Positions 25,054 through 34,510 of a DNA stretch of 53,600 nucleotides are shown here, piece after piece. A model generated the notes under the pieces. That model did no database searches. It had not been told where the DNA came from and saw only the letters and a program-made list of their open reading frames with translations. The stretch comes from a virus, in the IMG/VR virus record IMGVR_UViG_3300047563_000009, positions 1 to 53,600 of that record; one strand, given 5' to 3'. The translations under genes were made by a program, and so were the position numbers. Every line of letters starts with the position of its first letter. Position 1 is the stretch's first letter.

Positions 25054-26502
25054 ATGTCAATTTCCATTTCCGATATCATTAAGGTTAGCATTGCCGTTGC
25101 TCCTAACGCTGTTGCTACCGATGGATTCGGTCCTCTGCTCTTTATGAGCAAAGAGTTTGTTCCAACTGTTGATGTATATCCAGTTCGTTCGTACTCAAGT
25201 CTGAAAGAAGTTTTGGCAGATTTCCCTACTGGTGAAATTGCTGCTGCTGCAACCGCTTGGTACAGCCAGAAGCCAACTCCTAAGACTTTCCTCATTGGTG
25301 CAATCACTCATGAGACTGCTACTCCAGCAACCTCCGGCACTCTGACAGCAACTGCCAACGCAGTCCTTGCTGATGTTAAAGCCAAAGTTGATGCAGTACT
25401 CACTGTTGATGTTAATGGCGTGTCCAAATCTACTGCTGCAATGGACTTCTCAGGTGCTATTGACCTTGATGCTGTTGTAACTATTATTGCATCTGCGCTA
25501 TCTGCTGAAAACATTGCCCTGACTGTAACTCAGACTTCTGGCAAGTTTAAGCTGGCAACTGTTTCCACTGGTGCAAATGCAACTGTGAACAATGCAACTG
25601 GCGATGCTGCAACTGTTCTGAAACTGGACGCTGCAAGCAACCCTGATGCATTTGCTGGTGCTCCTGAGCTATCTATTGCTGGCGACCTTGCTGCAATTGC
25701 AAACACTCCATTCAACTTCTTCTATGTTGGCCTCGACCGTAAGTATCGTGCCGACTCTGCCACAGCAGATAACCAAATGTCTGTTGCTAAGTGGTGTGAA
25801 GGTATGGGCAAAGTGTTTGGCTGGGGTGACTCAGACGCTAACATTCTGATTAGCGGCAAGACTACAAGTTTCTCTCGCGCTAAAGCTCAGAACTTGCGTA
25901 ACACTATCTGCGTATTTGATGCATCTGAAAATGGCAACGAGTATCCAGAAGTTTCTATTCTTGGTCGTGCTGCAACTGTCAACTTCAACGTTGCCAACTC
26001 TGCACTAATTCTGGCATACAAACAAGGCCCAGGCGTTTCTGTTGCTGACCTGTCCTCTGGTCAAGTTACTGCACTGACTGCCGTGAATGGTAACGCATTC
26101 ATTTCCGTTGATGGGAACGTCATGTTCTGGAACGGTAAAATGGCTGATGGTACTTGGTTCGATACTGTACAAGGTGTTGAATGGCTGTCGCAGAAGATTC
26201 GTAACAACGTCTTCAACCTGTTCTACCAGTCTACTACCAAGATTCCTTGGACTGAAACTGGTGTTGCTCTGGTTAACCAGCAGGTGACTCTGGCTCTGGA
26301 ATTGGCTCGTACTAACGGATTAATTGCACCGGGCTATGATAACGAAGGCACTTTCTATCCTGACGGATATAAAGTAATTTCAACGGACTTGTCTCTGTTG
26401 CAGTCTCAGAAAGGTGAGCGTATTTGGGAAGGTACTTCCTTTATCGCAATCGGCTCTGGTGCTCTGCAAGGTGCTGAGATTTCCGGCAACTTCGTTCAGT
26501 AA
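25054..26502 (+). CDS. contractile tail sheath protein (DUF3383 type)
   Basis: Encodes 482 residues with high-expression codons. The N-terminal region with FGPLLFMSKE and a conserved PKTFLIGAI segment, an Ala/Thr-rich insertion (about 90-205), and a C-terminal domain with VALVNQQVTLALELARTNGL are typical of the DUF3383 sheath family. The sheath contracts to drive the tube through the envelope and shows that the phage is a myovirus. The insertion domain probably faces outward. Confidence 0.9.
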   Translation: MSISISDIIKVSIAVAPNAVATDGFGPLLFMSKEFVPTVDVYPVRSYSSLKEVLADFPTGEIAAAATAWYSQKPTPKTFLIGAITHETATPATSGTLTATANAVLADVKAKVDAVLTVDVNGVSKSTAAMDFSGAIDLDAVVTIIASALSAENIALTVTQTSGKFKLATVSTGANATVNNATGDAATVLKLDAASNPDAFAGAPELSIAGDLAAIANTPFNFFYVGLDRKYRADSATADNQMSVAKWCEGMGKVFGWGDSDANILISGKTTSFSRAKAQNLRNTICVFDASENGNEYPEVSILGRAATVNFNVANSALILAYKQGPGVSVADLSSGQVTALTAVNGNAFISVDGNVMFWNGKMADGTWFDTVQGVEWLSQKIRNNVFNLFYQSTTKIPWTETGVALVNQQVTLALELARTNGLIAPGYDNEGTFYPDGYKVISTDLSLLQSQKGERIWEGTSFIAIGSGALQGAEISGNFVQ

Positions 26503-26513
26503 GGGTGAGCTAA

Positions 26514-26969
26514 GTGAAGCAATATTCGTTTTATAATACCGACCTCATTATTGATGGTGCACGTGTAGAAGGGTTTACGGCTGGTAACGCTATCATTACT
26601 GCAAACCGTAATGTCCCACAGCACCTGCCTGTCATGGATGCATACGGTAAGTTGGCAGTGGCTACCACTGCTGACCAATCTGGTTCAGTTACGTTCCCAC
26701 TGCTGCAAACGGCAGACTGGAACGATATCCTATATTCCAAAGCGCAACTCACTCAAGCAACTGGTCTGTCTGGTAATAAGTCCTTGTGGCAACCAATTCA
26801 GCTACAGATTGTGGACAAGATGGGTGACGTTCTGGTAACAGGTGTCAACGGCTGTATCCTGAAACAGCCTGCAATTCAGCGTGGAGTTTCCTTCACGTCT
26901 AACCTGTGGGCAATTTATGTAGAACGCTTAATTATCCAGACGGGTTCTTACCCGGATATCGGCGTTTAA
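26514..26969 (+). CDS. tail tube protein
   Basis: Encodes 151 residues. The start is GTG at 26514, with AAGGGTGAG upstream. The beta-rich sequence and its place right after the sheath gene fit the tube protein family (DUF3277-like). Hexameric rings of it would form the DNA conduit inside the sheath. Confidence 0.85.
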   Translation: MKQYSFYNTDLIIDGARVEGFTAGNAIITANRNVPQHLPVMDAYGKLAVATTADQSGSVTFPLLQTADWNDILYSKAQLTQATGLSGNKSLWQPIQLQIVDKMGDVLVTGVNGCILKQPAIQRGVSFTSNLWAIYVERLIIQTGSYPDIGV

Positions 26970-26981
26970 TTGGAGTAGCAA

Positions 26982-27440
26982 ATGGCTTGTGAACTGATTC
27001 AACGTGAGTTCACAAACTCCAAAGGTGAGCCAGTGTTAGTAGGTGTTAGACAATTGTCTGCATCGAAAGCACTGGACTTACATGTGGAGTTGGTCGGAAA
27101 GCTTGGCACGAGGATTTTCCCTTTCATTGAGAATACGTATTCGTTCGGTGATATTATTTTCCTCATGCAGCAACAAGAGCATCCGGTATTCACGAAATTA
27201 TTTAAAGATGTTTTAAGTTGTAATGTCACCAAAGATGGTCAGGAAGTTAAACCAACTTTATTTGACATGCAATTCAATGGCGAGCTAATGCTGGCATGCC
27301 ATATCTTTGCGTTTGTTCTCGAAGCAAACTTCTTGGCTTTTTTCAAGCAAGGGCTCGAAATCAACGAACAGAGACGGTTGGAGGCGGAGGAAGCATCCAA
27401 GCTGGAACAGCAGAAGAATTCGAGTCCGGAGAAGACCTAA
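26982..27440 (+). CDS. tail assembly chaperone, short form
   Basis: Encodes 152 residues, helical, with an acidic Glu/Gln-rich C-terminus. It lies between tube and tape measure genes and overlaps a second frame through a slippery T-TTT-TTC at 27338-27344. This is the G/GT system of lambda and its equivalents in myoviruses. The protein coats the tape measure until tube assembly. Confidence 0.85.
   Translation: MACELIQREFTNSKGEPVLVGVRQLSASKALDLHVELVGKLGTRIFPFIENTYSFGDIIFLMQQQEHPVFTKLFKDVLSCNVTKDGQEVKPTLFDMQFNGELMLACHIFAFVLEANFLAFFKQGLEINEQRRLEAEEASKLEQQKNSSPEKT
27338..27344 (+). other. -1 ribosomal frameshift site in tail chaperone gene
   Basis: The canonical heptamer T-TTT-TTC is in phase with the short chaperone frame. 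A -1 slip continues as QARARNQRTE into the open frame ending at 27616, giving the long chaperone form. Confidence 0.88.
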
Positions 27441-27616
27441 GTTCTTTATTCCCGGAAATAAAATACTTCCTGCATCGTCCCGTAATCGAAGACAGTTCCT
27501 TATGTCGTTTATGCGAACTTCAAGATGGAACCTATTCGGTTATGGACTTGTTGACATTCCATGATATCCTCGACCTTCGTAAGAAGCTTGAACCAGTAGA
27601 AGAAACTAATGGCTAA
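27345..27616 (+). CDS. tail assembly chaperone, frameshift extension
   Basis: This -1 frame extension adds about 90 residues, with a Gly-rich junction (VGGGGSI), an acidic segment and a C-terminal domain containing CRLCELQDGTYSVMDLLTFHDILD. The fused protein is expected at a low ratio to the short form and to recruit tube subunits to the tape measure. Its end overlaps the tape measure start by eight bases. Confidence 0.85.
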
Positions 27617-30600
27617 TTTAAAAGAATTAATGCGCATGTCTGCCGACGATTTAATTGTCATGGGTGCGCAAGTAGGGCTTACGTTCCATACTGGTATGAA
27701 GAAGTCTCATATGGCAAGTCAACTTGCTCAGAGTGCTGCTTCTGGATGGATGGATGTTAATGCAGGTTTGATGGGCGGTGTTGCAGAAGATGAATCCTTT
27801 GGTGGTTCGTTTGGTGACGCCTCCATGATTTCAGATGCTGCTCATGTAGCTCAGATGATTTCTGGTGCTGGATATACAGAAGCTTTTCATCACGCAATGG
27901 GTGGTGGACAATCCCACCATGTAGAAGCAGTTCATTCATATATGAACTCGCTTGGCGTAAGTGCTGACGATGTTTGGATGCACATGCCAAAACCAAATCC
28001 GAATATGCCAACTGGTCATTTCGGTATGTTGAACGCATATCTGCGAGATACATTATCCGGTCATCAAGATATTATGCCGGAAATCGCTGGTCACTATACT
28101 GGTGACATCATGGGCGAGTATGCAACAAACAAAGGTGGAATTCAGGCGTCGTATGAGCATTTGGCTCATATGTATGTTGACAAGTCCCAGTATCGTATGG
28201 AGCATGTATACAACGATGATGTTGTACGTGTTGCAACGAGACTCGCAAATAGCATGGGGCATTCGTTTTCAGAGGTGGCATTCTCTGCTGCCAATGGTGC
28301 TCGCACTTCTTACATGTCTACGTTGCCTCATTTGGGTGACCCTTCTATAGTTGGTGACGTAGCTCACCCTCGTGCTGCACTTAATGCCTCTGGTCTTCCA
28401 ATGGGTGCAATTGGTTCTGGTGTTAATCCAGAGTACTCCTTAACTGCATCATTGACTGGTACTCCGGGATGGAGTCCTGCAAGTAAAGAATTGCATTCAA
28501 GTATCTCAGAATCTGTTAAGTCGTTAGCTGGTGTATACCGCGGCGACACAGGGATGAGTTTGGACAAGCATGTCTACAGTGACCGAGAAGCTGTAATGGA
28601 TTCTGCCTCCCGTTATGCAGACATTATGGATGTTCGTGAACGATACAATGCTCAGGATAACCCTTCATATTCCGCATCAACCATTCGTAACTTAATTAAT
28701 GGCACAAATGATTTTGATGATGAAGAAAACTATCCGGCAGGTTACGCACAAGGTCGTGCAATAGACCCAAGATTTAGAACTTTTGCAATGCAGAAAGAAG
28801 ATGTTGCAGAGCCGGGAAGTACTGCATTCTCCGCAGACTTCAACGAACCAACAAGTTGGAACTCAGCTCGCGCACGTCGTGAAAGTATTGCAATTTCAAA
28901 CTTCGATTCAATCCCTTGGCGTGATATTGAGAACGAAGGTACTGGTGTAAGATACCATAATAGTCTTGAACAGGGTACCAAAGAATGGCACGACATGAGG
29001 AACAAGTATGACATTACTGGTTCTACAGTGGGTGTGTACTTAGGTAATAGCAGCATATCAAGACCGTGGGAAGGGTTGATTGATAAACTTGGTATGCAGC
29101 GTGGCCCAGGAAGTAAGAATGCATGGACGGAAGAAACATTTGCAAAGGGACATGAATCAGAAGCTGCTGCTCGTCCAAGAGTAAGTTCGCAATTCGGTTT
29201 CGATATTAAAGAGGTTGGTGCGATAACCAACTCACAATATCCTAATATGATGTATTCTCCAGATGGGTTAATAGGTGATGACGCTCTTTGGGAACACAAG
29301 AATCCTTGGCGTGCTAACAAGTTTTCTGACCTTAATGCTGGCGAGCATCCAGACTACATGGACCAAGTTCAATTGGGCATGCTTATTTCTGGCCGTTCGC
29401 GTACTCTGTTCTCTCAATCTTTGGGAGAAGAAACAAGAAGTCAATGGATTGAAAGGGATGAAGGCTGGTACGACCGCAATAAAAGTCGCCTTGATTCTAT
29501 TGCTGGCCGCTTGGCTGCTGGCAGACAGTACCTTGAAGACAATCCCGGCGAAGTAAACGATAAAGAGCGCATTAATGGTGCTCGTGCTGCGATGATGGGG
29601 GAGGGTATCTGGAAGGATGTTAGACAACGTTCTGACAGAGGATTCTCTGCAAGTGCTGGCACTGCGAGCGACCCTTTTGCCCGCACAGGTTCTTCGTTTA
29701 ATGAAAGTGCTGGCAACGGATATGTTCCAAACTTCACAATGCCTGAACAAAACTTTCCTGCTGTAGTTGGAAGTGGTAACTCTGGAACCGAGTTAATGGC
29801 GCAAGCTGTTAAAGAAGGTATCTTAGGTGCTCAGGAAGAAAACAGACAGAAGCGTACTGGTGGTGGAACCTCTTCAACCGGGCCAGAAGAAGACGCAGAC
29901 TTTGACGGCTTAGGTAATCCTCGTGGTTGGTCACGTCGCAGATTCGATGAAGCAACCAGTGACGGCGGTTCTGGTGGCGGTCGTCGTCCTCCTAACAAGG
30001 GAGGCAGTTTCTATGATGATTTTGGAAGGGCTGGTGGTGCTTTGGCTGCTGGCGTTGCTGGTGGCAGTCTTTCGTCTTTAAGTGGTGGAGCAATGCAAGC
30101 TCTCATGGCTACGCCGTGGGGACGTATTGCTGGTATGGGTATTGGTGCTGTATCAATTGGTGCAGAGGCAATTGAAGGAATGAATGACTTTGTTGGTTCG
30201 GCATTGGATGCTGGCTTAACAAATGCAAATGAATATTCCTCAATTAGTCAGGGCATGGAAATGCTTGGTGCTAACCAACAACAAGCTGCCCGATTAAATC
30301 AAACCACACATAGTGCCTACAACACAATGTTGAATGGCGACCCCAGCGGCGCTATACGCATCGTGCAGGGAACCCGTGGCCTAGTAACCATTGGCGACAT
30401 TCGTTCGGCAGAGGGCGACCCAGTTGCCCTAGCGCGAGTTATTCAGGAAAGGGGACGTGAGCGCGGTTGGTCTATGGCAAGGATTGCCGGGGCAATGGAA
30501 ATGGCTGGCCTCAATGGTATGGCTCGCTCATATGTCCGACCAGAGCGCCAGAGCGGGGCAGAGGAAGTGGTTCAGAGTGGCAGGGATGCAGATGTGGGGG

Positions 30601-31310
30601 AAAGTGAAGCGGCCTTCCTTGACGCGAATGCGGAACGCTCACGCCTATCTCCTACCTACCTTGTGCCACAAAGTGCGCTTCAATATGGTGGTGGCATTGC
30701 AAGAGGTGTTGCAAATGGAGTCCGTGAAGGTCGTGAAAACGTAAGTGAAGTTGCTGGAAACATTCATGACTTTATTGCTGGTGCTGAGTCTGGAAATAAT
30801 CCTCTGGCTCGTAGTACAACTTCTTCTGCATTTGGTTCTATGCAAACGTTAGAGGGAACTAGACGTGACCCAGGATTTGGTGTCCGTCCTGCTAAGAACA
30901 ATTCGCCAGAAGAGGCTGCTCGTGTTGGTCGTGATTATTATGACGCGATGTATAATCGTTATAAAGACCACGACAAGGCAATGGCTGCTTACACAGATGG
31001 GCCAGGAACTGTTGATGCTGCTATTAAGAATCATGGTTCGGATTGGTTAACCTATATGCCAGCACAAGCGAAAGCTCGTGTGGATAAATTCCATAAGTGG
31101 CAAGAACAAGGTAACACAATCAATGAAGGTGCAACTGGCTTTACTCGCAATGGCATGTCCTATGGACAGACGTCGGCACCAACTGTGGTGAACGTTAATA
31201 TTAATGCGAAAGTAAATAACCAGAACGCAACTGCAACTGTATCAACTCCTAATGGTCAGTCTGTAACTCAGACTATGAACATGGGCAATGGTGCAATGCA
31301 ACGTCGTTAA
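27609..31310 (+). CDS. tape measure protein with YqaJ-like nuclease and lytic transglycosylase domains
   Basis: Encodes 1233 residues. Residues 1-330 are Ala/Met/His-rich and helical. Residues about 450-600 match the YqaJ/lambda-exonuclease fold, with QGTKEWHDMR, YDITGSTVG, SPDG (Asp 552) and the metal and catalytic pair E562-x-K564 in LWEHKNP. A Gly-rich linker follows (about 745-800), then a hydrophobic helical segment (about 805-860). Residues about 1053-1165 match SLT transglycosylases, with GAESG (catalytic Glu 1060) and a SSAFGSMQ motif. The tape measure sets tail length and may enter the envelope during injection; the SLT domain would locally open peptidoglycan. The nuclease domain in this setting is unusual. 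Confidence 0.88.
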   Translation: MANLKELMRMSADDLIVMGAQVGLTFHTGMKKSHMASQLAQSAASGWMDVNAGLMGGVAEDESFGGSFGDASMISDAAHVAQMISGAGYTEAFHHAMGGGQSHHVEAVHSYMNSLGVSADDVWMHMPKPNPNMPTGHFGMLNAYLRDTLSGHQDIMPEIAGHYTGDIMGEYATNKGGIQASYEHLAHMYVDKSQYRMEHVYNDDVVRVATRLANSMGHSFSEVAFSAANGARTSYMSTLPHLGDPSIVGDVAHPRAALNASGLPMGAIGSGVNPEYSLTASLTGTPGWSPASKELHSSISESVKSLAGVYRGDTGMSLDKHVYSDREAVMDSASRYADIMDVRERYNAQDNPSYSASTIRNLINGTNDFDDEENYPAGYAQGRAIDPRFRTFAMQKEDVAEPGSTAFSADFNEPTSWNSARARRESIAISNFDSIPWRDIENEGTGVRYHNSLEQGTKEWHDMRNKYDITGSTVGVYLGNSSISRPWEGLIDKLGMQRGPGSKNAWTEETFAKGHESEAAARPRVSSQFGFDIKEVGAITNSQYPNMMYSPDGLIGDDALWEHKNPWRANKFSDLNAGEHPDYMDQVQLGMLISGRSRTLFSQSLGEETRSQWIERDEGWYDRNKSRLDSIAGRLAAGRQYLEDNPGEVNDKERINGARAAMMGEGIWKDVRQRSDRGFSASAGTASDPFARTGSSFNESAGNGYVPNFTMPEQNFPAVVGSGNSGTELMAQAVKEGILGAQEENRQKRTGGGTSSTGPEEDADFDGLGNPRGWSRRRFDEATSDGGSGGGRRPPNKGGSFYDDFGRAGGALAAGVAGGSLSSLSGGAMQALMATPWGRIAGMGIGAVSIGAEAIEGMNDFVGSALDAGLTNANEYSSISQGMEMLGANQQQAARLNQTTHSAYNTMLNGDPSGAIRIVQGTRGLVTIGDIRSAEGDPVALARVIQERGRERGWSMARIAGAMEMAGLNGMARSYVRPERQSGAEEVVQSGRDADVGESEAAFLDANAERSRLSPTYLVPQSALQYGGGIARGVANGVREGRENVSEVAGNIHDFIAGAESGNNPLARSTTSSAFGSMQTLEGTRRDPGFGVRPAKNNSPEEAARVGRDYYDAMYNRYKDHDKAMAAYTDGPGTVDAAIKNHGSDWLTYMPAQAKARVDKFHKWQEQGNTINEGATGFTRNGMSYGQTSAPTVVNVNINAKVNNQNATATVSTPNGQSVTQTMNMGNGAMQRR

Positions 31311-31316
31311 GAATGG

Positions 31317-31345
31317 TGTCGGGATTCGTCCCGGCATCTACTTAA
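31317..31345 (+). terminator. stem-loop after tape measure gene
   Basis: TGTCGGGA (31317-31324) pairs with TCCCGGCA (31329-31336) across a UUCG tetraloop. Only scattered T bases follow, so termination may be partial. It lies in a 75-base gap before the baseplate genes. Confidence 0.65.
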
Positions 31346-31385
31346 ACTTTAGTTGAGTATGTATTAATTTCAATAGGTATATGCA

Positions 31386-32483
31386 ATGCCGTGGATGCGC
31401 AGAGTTGAAGTAATAGTTACACGAAAGGATGACCCAGATGAGAAAACCATTTTCAATGCACATCGTATTGATTTTGAGGTTCGCTCAACTGTAGGTTGGC
31501 CAGCTGATACAGCAAACATAACTCTGTTTAACCTTGCTCTTGAAGAAGTTAAATTCCTACAGAACAAGAACTTCGGAGATATGTATATTGAAATTCGTGC
31601 TGGATATACAGAAGATGAACGTGGCGTTTCAGGTGGTGGTGTCAATAATTATGTTGATACCAAAAGCAAATCCGAAACAAGGATTGCAATTACAAACACA
31701 CTTCCAACAATCTTCTCTGGAATAATTACAAATGCTGTAGGTTATCGAAGACCTCCAGAACATGTCACACAATTGTTTTGTATTTCGAAGGCGTATGGTG
31801 CATCAACTGATTTTATTCAGATGAAAAAGATTCCACCAAACACCAAACTCATTGATGCAATTAGGTCAATGTGCACTGACTATGGGTTCGGCACTATCTC
31901 AACATTCGGTGTTGAAGATTCCGTACTTCAAACTAATATGCCTCGTGGGCGCGTCTTCCATGACACATTCTTGGAAGAGTTTAAGAAAATGCTGGGAGAG
32001 TATAATTTACTATTCTCAGTAACAACTGGTGAAATACAAATCTTCCCTGATACGTTTGGGGATAAAGATGCTGTAGACCGAATGTCCAAAGACAGGGAGC
32101 CAATCAAGCTTGATGCTAACCAAGTTATTGGGAATCCAGTTGCAGGAATTTGCACATACACCCTAAACACTTTCCTCAACCCATCTTTCCAACCGGGGAT
32201 GATTCTGGATGTGTCACCACTTCTTGGCAAAGAGTTGTTGGTAAATGGCGTGACCTCAATAACTGGTCAGGGCATTCTTTTAAATACAGACCAATCTGTA
32301 TTCCGTTGGGCGATGGAAGATAAGTATTTTATAACAGAAGTTGTCCATCATGGCTCTACTCACTCAATCGACTATCAAACTTCTGTAACTGCGTTGCTTG
32401 GTGGTAATACAGCAATGGGTGGTAAGGAAGCAAGTTGGCAACAAATGTATGCCAATAGTGGAATGGCAATGGAGTCATTTTAA
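31386..32483 (+). CDS. baseplate hub protein
   Basis: Encodes 365 residues. The beta-rich N-terminal half (ANITLFNLALEEVKFL, FSGIITNAVGYRRPP) and the downstream order (hub, Dit-like, plug, spike, wedge) identify it as the gp27/gpD-type hub that joins tube and spike. It overlaps the next start by one base. Confidence 0.75.
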   Translation: MPWMRRVEVIVTRKDDPDEKTIFNAHRIDFEVRSTVGWPADTANITLFNLALEEVKFLQNKNFGDMYIEIRAGYTEDERGVSGGGVNNYVDTKSKSETRIAITNTLPTIFSGIITNAVGYRRPPEHVTQLFCISKAYGASTDFIQMKKIPPNTKLIDAIRSMCTDYGFGTISTFGVEDSVLQTNMPRGRVFHDTFLEEFKKMLGEYNLLFSVTTGEIQIFPDTFGDKDAVDRMSKDREPIKLDANQVIGNPVAGICTYTLNTFLNPSFQPGMILDVSPLLGKELLVNGVTSITGQGILLNTDQSVFRWAMEDKYFITEVVHHGSTHSIDYQTSVTALLGGNTAMGGKEASWQQMYANSGMAMESF

Positions 32484-33364
32484 TGTCAATATTTGATACA
32501 GACTTGCTTGGTGAAGGGATTAGCAATCTCACAAGTAAGTTTCATTATGGGCCACACCCTTCCGTTATCATGTGGTCGAATGGTCCTGCACCACAGAAGA
32601 AAGAAGAAGGATTCTTTGGAGGCACTGCTTCTGCATTGGAGAGCCTTGTATCTTCTAATACTCCGGAGAGTTTCAACTCCTTTAAGTTTGATGCAATGGT
32701 CAGTGAAGAACATGAATCACAATCCATTGTTACAAAGTTTCCTGTCAGTTCTGGTTTCTTAGTCAGTGACCATGTTATCAACCAAAACCGTGTATTGAAA
32801 CTTACAGCGGTTGCTGTGAATATGCAGAACTCCTCAATGTGGTCTGCATCTGTCCAAGGTCTGTCAGTGGCAACTGGTGCGATATTCAATAACCCAATCA
32901 TACCATTAATTGGTGGTGTGGCTGGTGGCGTTGCCTCTGCGTTTGAGACAAGTGACCGAATCCAATCTACCTATAAGTTGTTCAATGATTTCAGAACAAC
33001 AGGGCAGAAACTTTATATCTCCACAATTCTTGGACCTTATTTGAATTGTGTTGTTGTTTCTGTTAAAGCAAAGACTGACAAGATGACAAGCGCAATGCTG
33101 TCAGTTGAAATCTTATTGGAAGAGTTGCAGGTGATTGGTGATGACGTACTTGCAAATGAAGCCCGTAAAGCAATGCAGTCAATGTCGGACTATTCAGAGT
33201 TCGCAAAGATTGCCCAAAGTTTGGGTATGGGTGTTCTTGGTGGTGTTGCTTTACCTGGCCTTGGTGCCATTGGTGACAGCCCTACTAAGCAACTTGCTAC
33301 ACTGAAAGATAAGTTGGCTAAACTTTCTTCTCCTCTATCTTCTGTTAAAGGTCGTCTGATATGA
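32483..33364 (+). CDS. Dit-like baseplate/tail protein
   Basis: Encodes 293 residues. The segment FDAMVSEEHESQSIVTKFPV followed by DHVI and a hydrophobic strand (about 68-112) is characteristic of the Dit-like N-terminal domain seen in several myovirus baseplates. A hydrophobic Gly-rich stretch (about 140-165) follows, and the C-terminus is helical. It likely forms the ring at the distal end of the tube. Confidence 0.75.
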   Translation: MSIFDTDLLGEGISNLTSKFHYGPHPSVIMWSNGPAPQKKEEGFFGGTASALESLVSSNTPESFNSFKFDAMVSEEHESQSIVTKFPVSSGFLVSDHVINQNRVLKLTAVAVNMQNSSMWSASVQGLSVATGAIFNNPIIPLIGGVAGGVASAFETSDRIQSTYKLFNDFRTTGQKLYISTILGPYLNCVVVSVKAKTDKMTSAMLSVEILLEELQVIGDDVLANEARKAMQSMSDYSEFAKIAQSLGMGVLGGVALPGLGAIGDSPTKQLATLKDKLAKLSSPLSSVKGRLI

Positions 33365-33723
33365 TTCGTGATGAACAACAAGCATTAAAAGATATTGCCA
33401 AGTTGCTCCCAAACGGTTATGTGAAGACTATTCCTTTTGATACTTCGAAAGATGTCTCATTTGAGTTTGCTGGCGTTACAGTTAAAATGTCAGCTCTTTA
33501 TTTGAATGAGTATCTTAACTGCTACATGTTTGATTTGGCTTGGGGTTCCACAGATAAAATCTATGGTATCCCTGTCAGGTGTGGTTTGGATATTCTCCAA
33601 CAATATAAAACACCTCTTCCAAACATGTATGCGTCGAATACAATATTTCCGGGACAGGAAGTAACAAGCTGGCGTCAACTATTTCTTTTCATAATTGATG
33701 AGAGTGTGCTCGAACGTGGCTAG
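33361..33723 (+). CDS. baseplate plug-like protein (DUF6983 type)
   Basis: Encodes 120 residues. It overlaps the upstream gene by four bases (ATGA) and the spike gene by about 26. Length, beta content and order fit the small baseplate plug family of simple myoviruses. This is assigned mainly by context. Confidence 0.65.
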   Translation: MIRDEQQALKDIAKLLPNGYVKTIPFDTSKDVSFEFAGVTVKMSALYLNEYLNCYMFDLAWGSTDKIYGIPVRCGLDILQQYKTPLPNMYASNTIFPGQEVTSWRQLFLFIIDESVLERG

Positions 33724-34510
33724 TCATAACAACAACCAAAATGCCCCAGATATTAACACAAGCTATCCGGGGTTTATTTATAACTTCGACCCCGATTCTC
33801 AAACTTGTGAAGTTCAACTTGCAATCGAAAACCTGTTTATCGGTTATGTAGATGCATATAAGGTTGAGCCAAAACAAAGATTGCAGAAGGTCCCTGTTAA
33901 GTTTACTCAGGGCGGTGGTTGGTACTTTACTCACCCTGTTCCAGATGGAACTCCTTGCATGGTTGATTTCGCACAACGTGGGATTGACCACTGGCTGTTC
34001 GAGGCTAAAGATTCTGCGGGTATGGTTGGAAACAAACCTGCTCCAGCATTCAGTCAATTGTTTTCACATGAGAGTGCAACATGCACAGTCGGGACGCAGC
34101 CAATCCCAAAAGCTATTCCAGGATTCGTTAATGACGTAATGGAACTCCGCAACGCCGACAGAAGTCAAAGACTGACGCTACATAAAAATGGGCAGGTCGA
34201 GATTATTACAGGTGCTGCAAAGATAACTATCACGAAAGATTCGGAGATAACCATTGAGGCTACGTCGAAAGCAACTGTTAAAGCGCCGACGATTACTTTG
34301 GATGGCGACACGACTGTTACCAAATCCTTAACGGTGCAAGGTGGCATGGCTGTATCAGGTGGTACTGGTGCTTCAATGTCTGTAACTGGTAACATCACCT
34401 ATACAGGCAATATGACGCAGAATGGTACGTTCACGTTAAATGGTATTGTTGTTAACACTCATAAACACACTAACCCAGAAGGCGGCGATGTTGGGCCGAT
34501 GAAATCATAA
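33698..34510 (+). CDS. baseplate central spike (gpV-like)
   Basis: Encodes about 270 residues: an N-terminal OB-like domain (about 20-140), then repeating Thr/Val/Gly strands of a triple beta-helix (about 170-245), and a C-terminal THKH motif. That His-x-His could hold the iron ion at the spike tip, as in P2 gpV. It would puncture the outer membrane. The ATG at 33698 lies inside the plug gene; a TTG three bases earlier and a GTG at 33704 are alternatives. Confidence 0.85.
   Translation: MRVCSNVASHNNNQNAPDINTSYPGFIYNFDPDSQTCEVQLAIENLFIGYVDAYKVEPKQRLQKVPVKFTQGGGWYFTHPVPDGTPCMVDFAQRGIDHWLFEAKDSAGMVGNKPAPAFSQLFSHESATCTVGTQPIPKAIPGFVNDVMELRNADRSQRLTLHKNGQVEIITGAAKITITKDSEITIEATSKATVKAPTITLDGDTTVTKSLTVQGGMAVSGGTGASMSVTGNITYTGNMTQNGTFTLNGIVVNTHKHTNPEGGDVGPMKS

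Noticed and set aside
28742-29750. Long antisense frames within the tape measure gene (192 and 160 codons)
   Set aside because: They are antisense to a gene with two recognisable domains, without start signals. No other gene in the window lies on the - strand.
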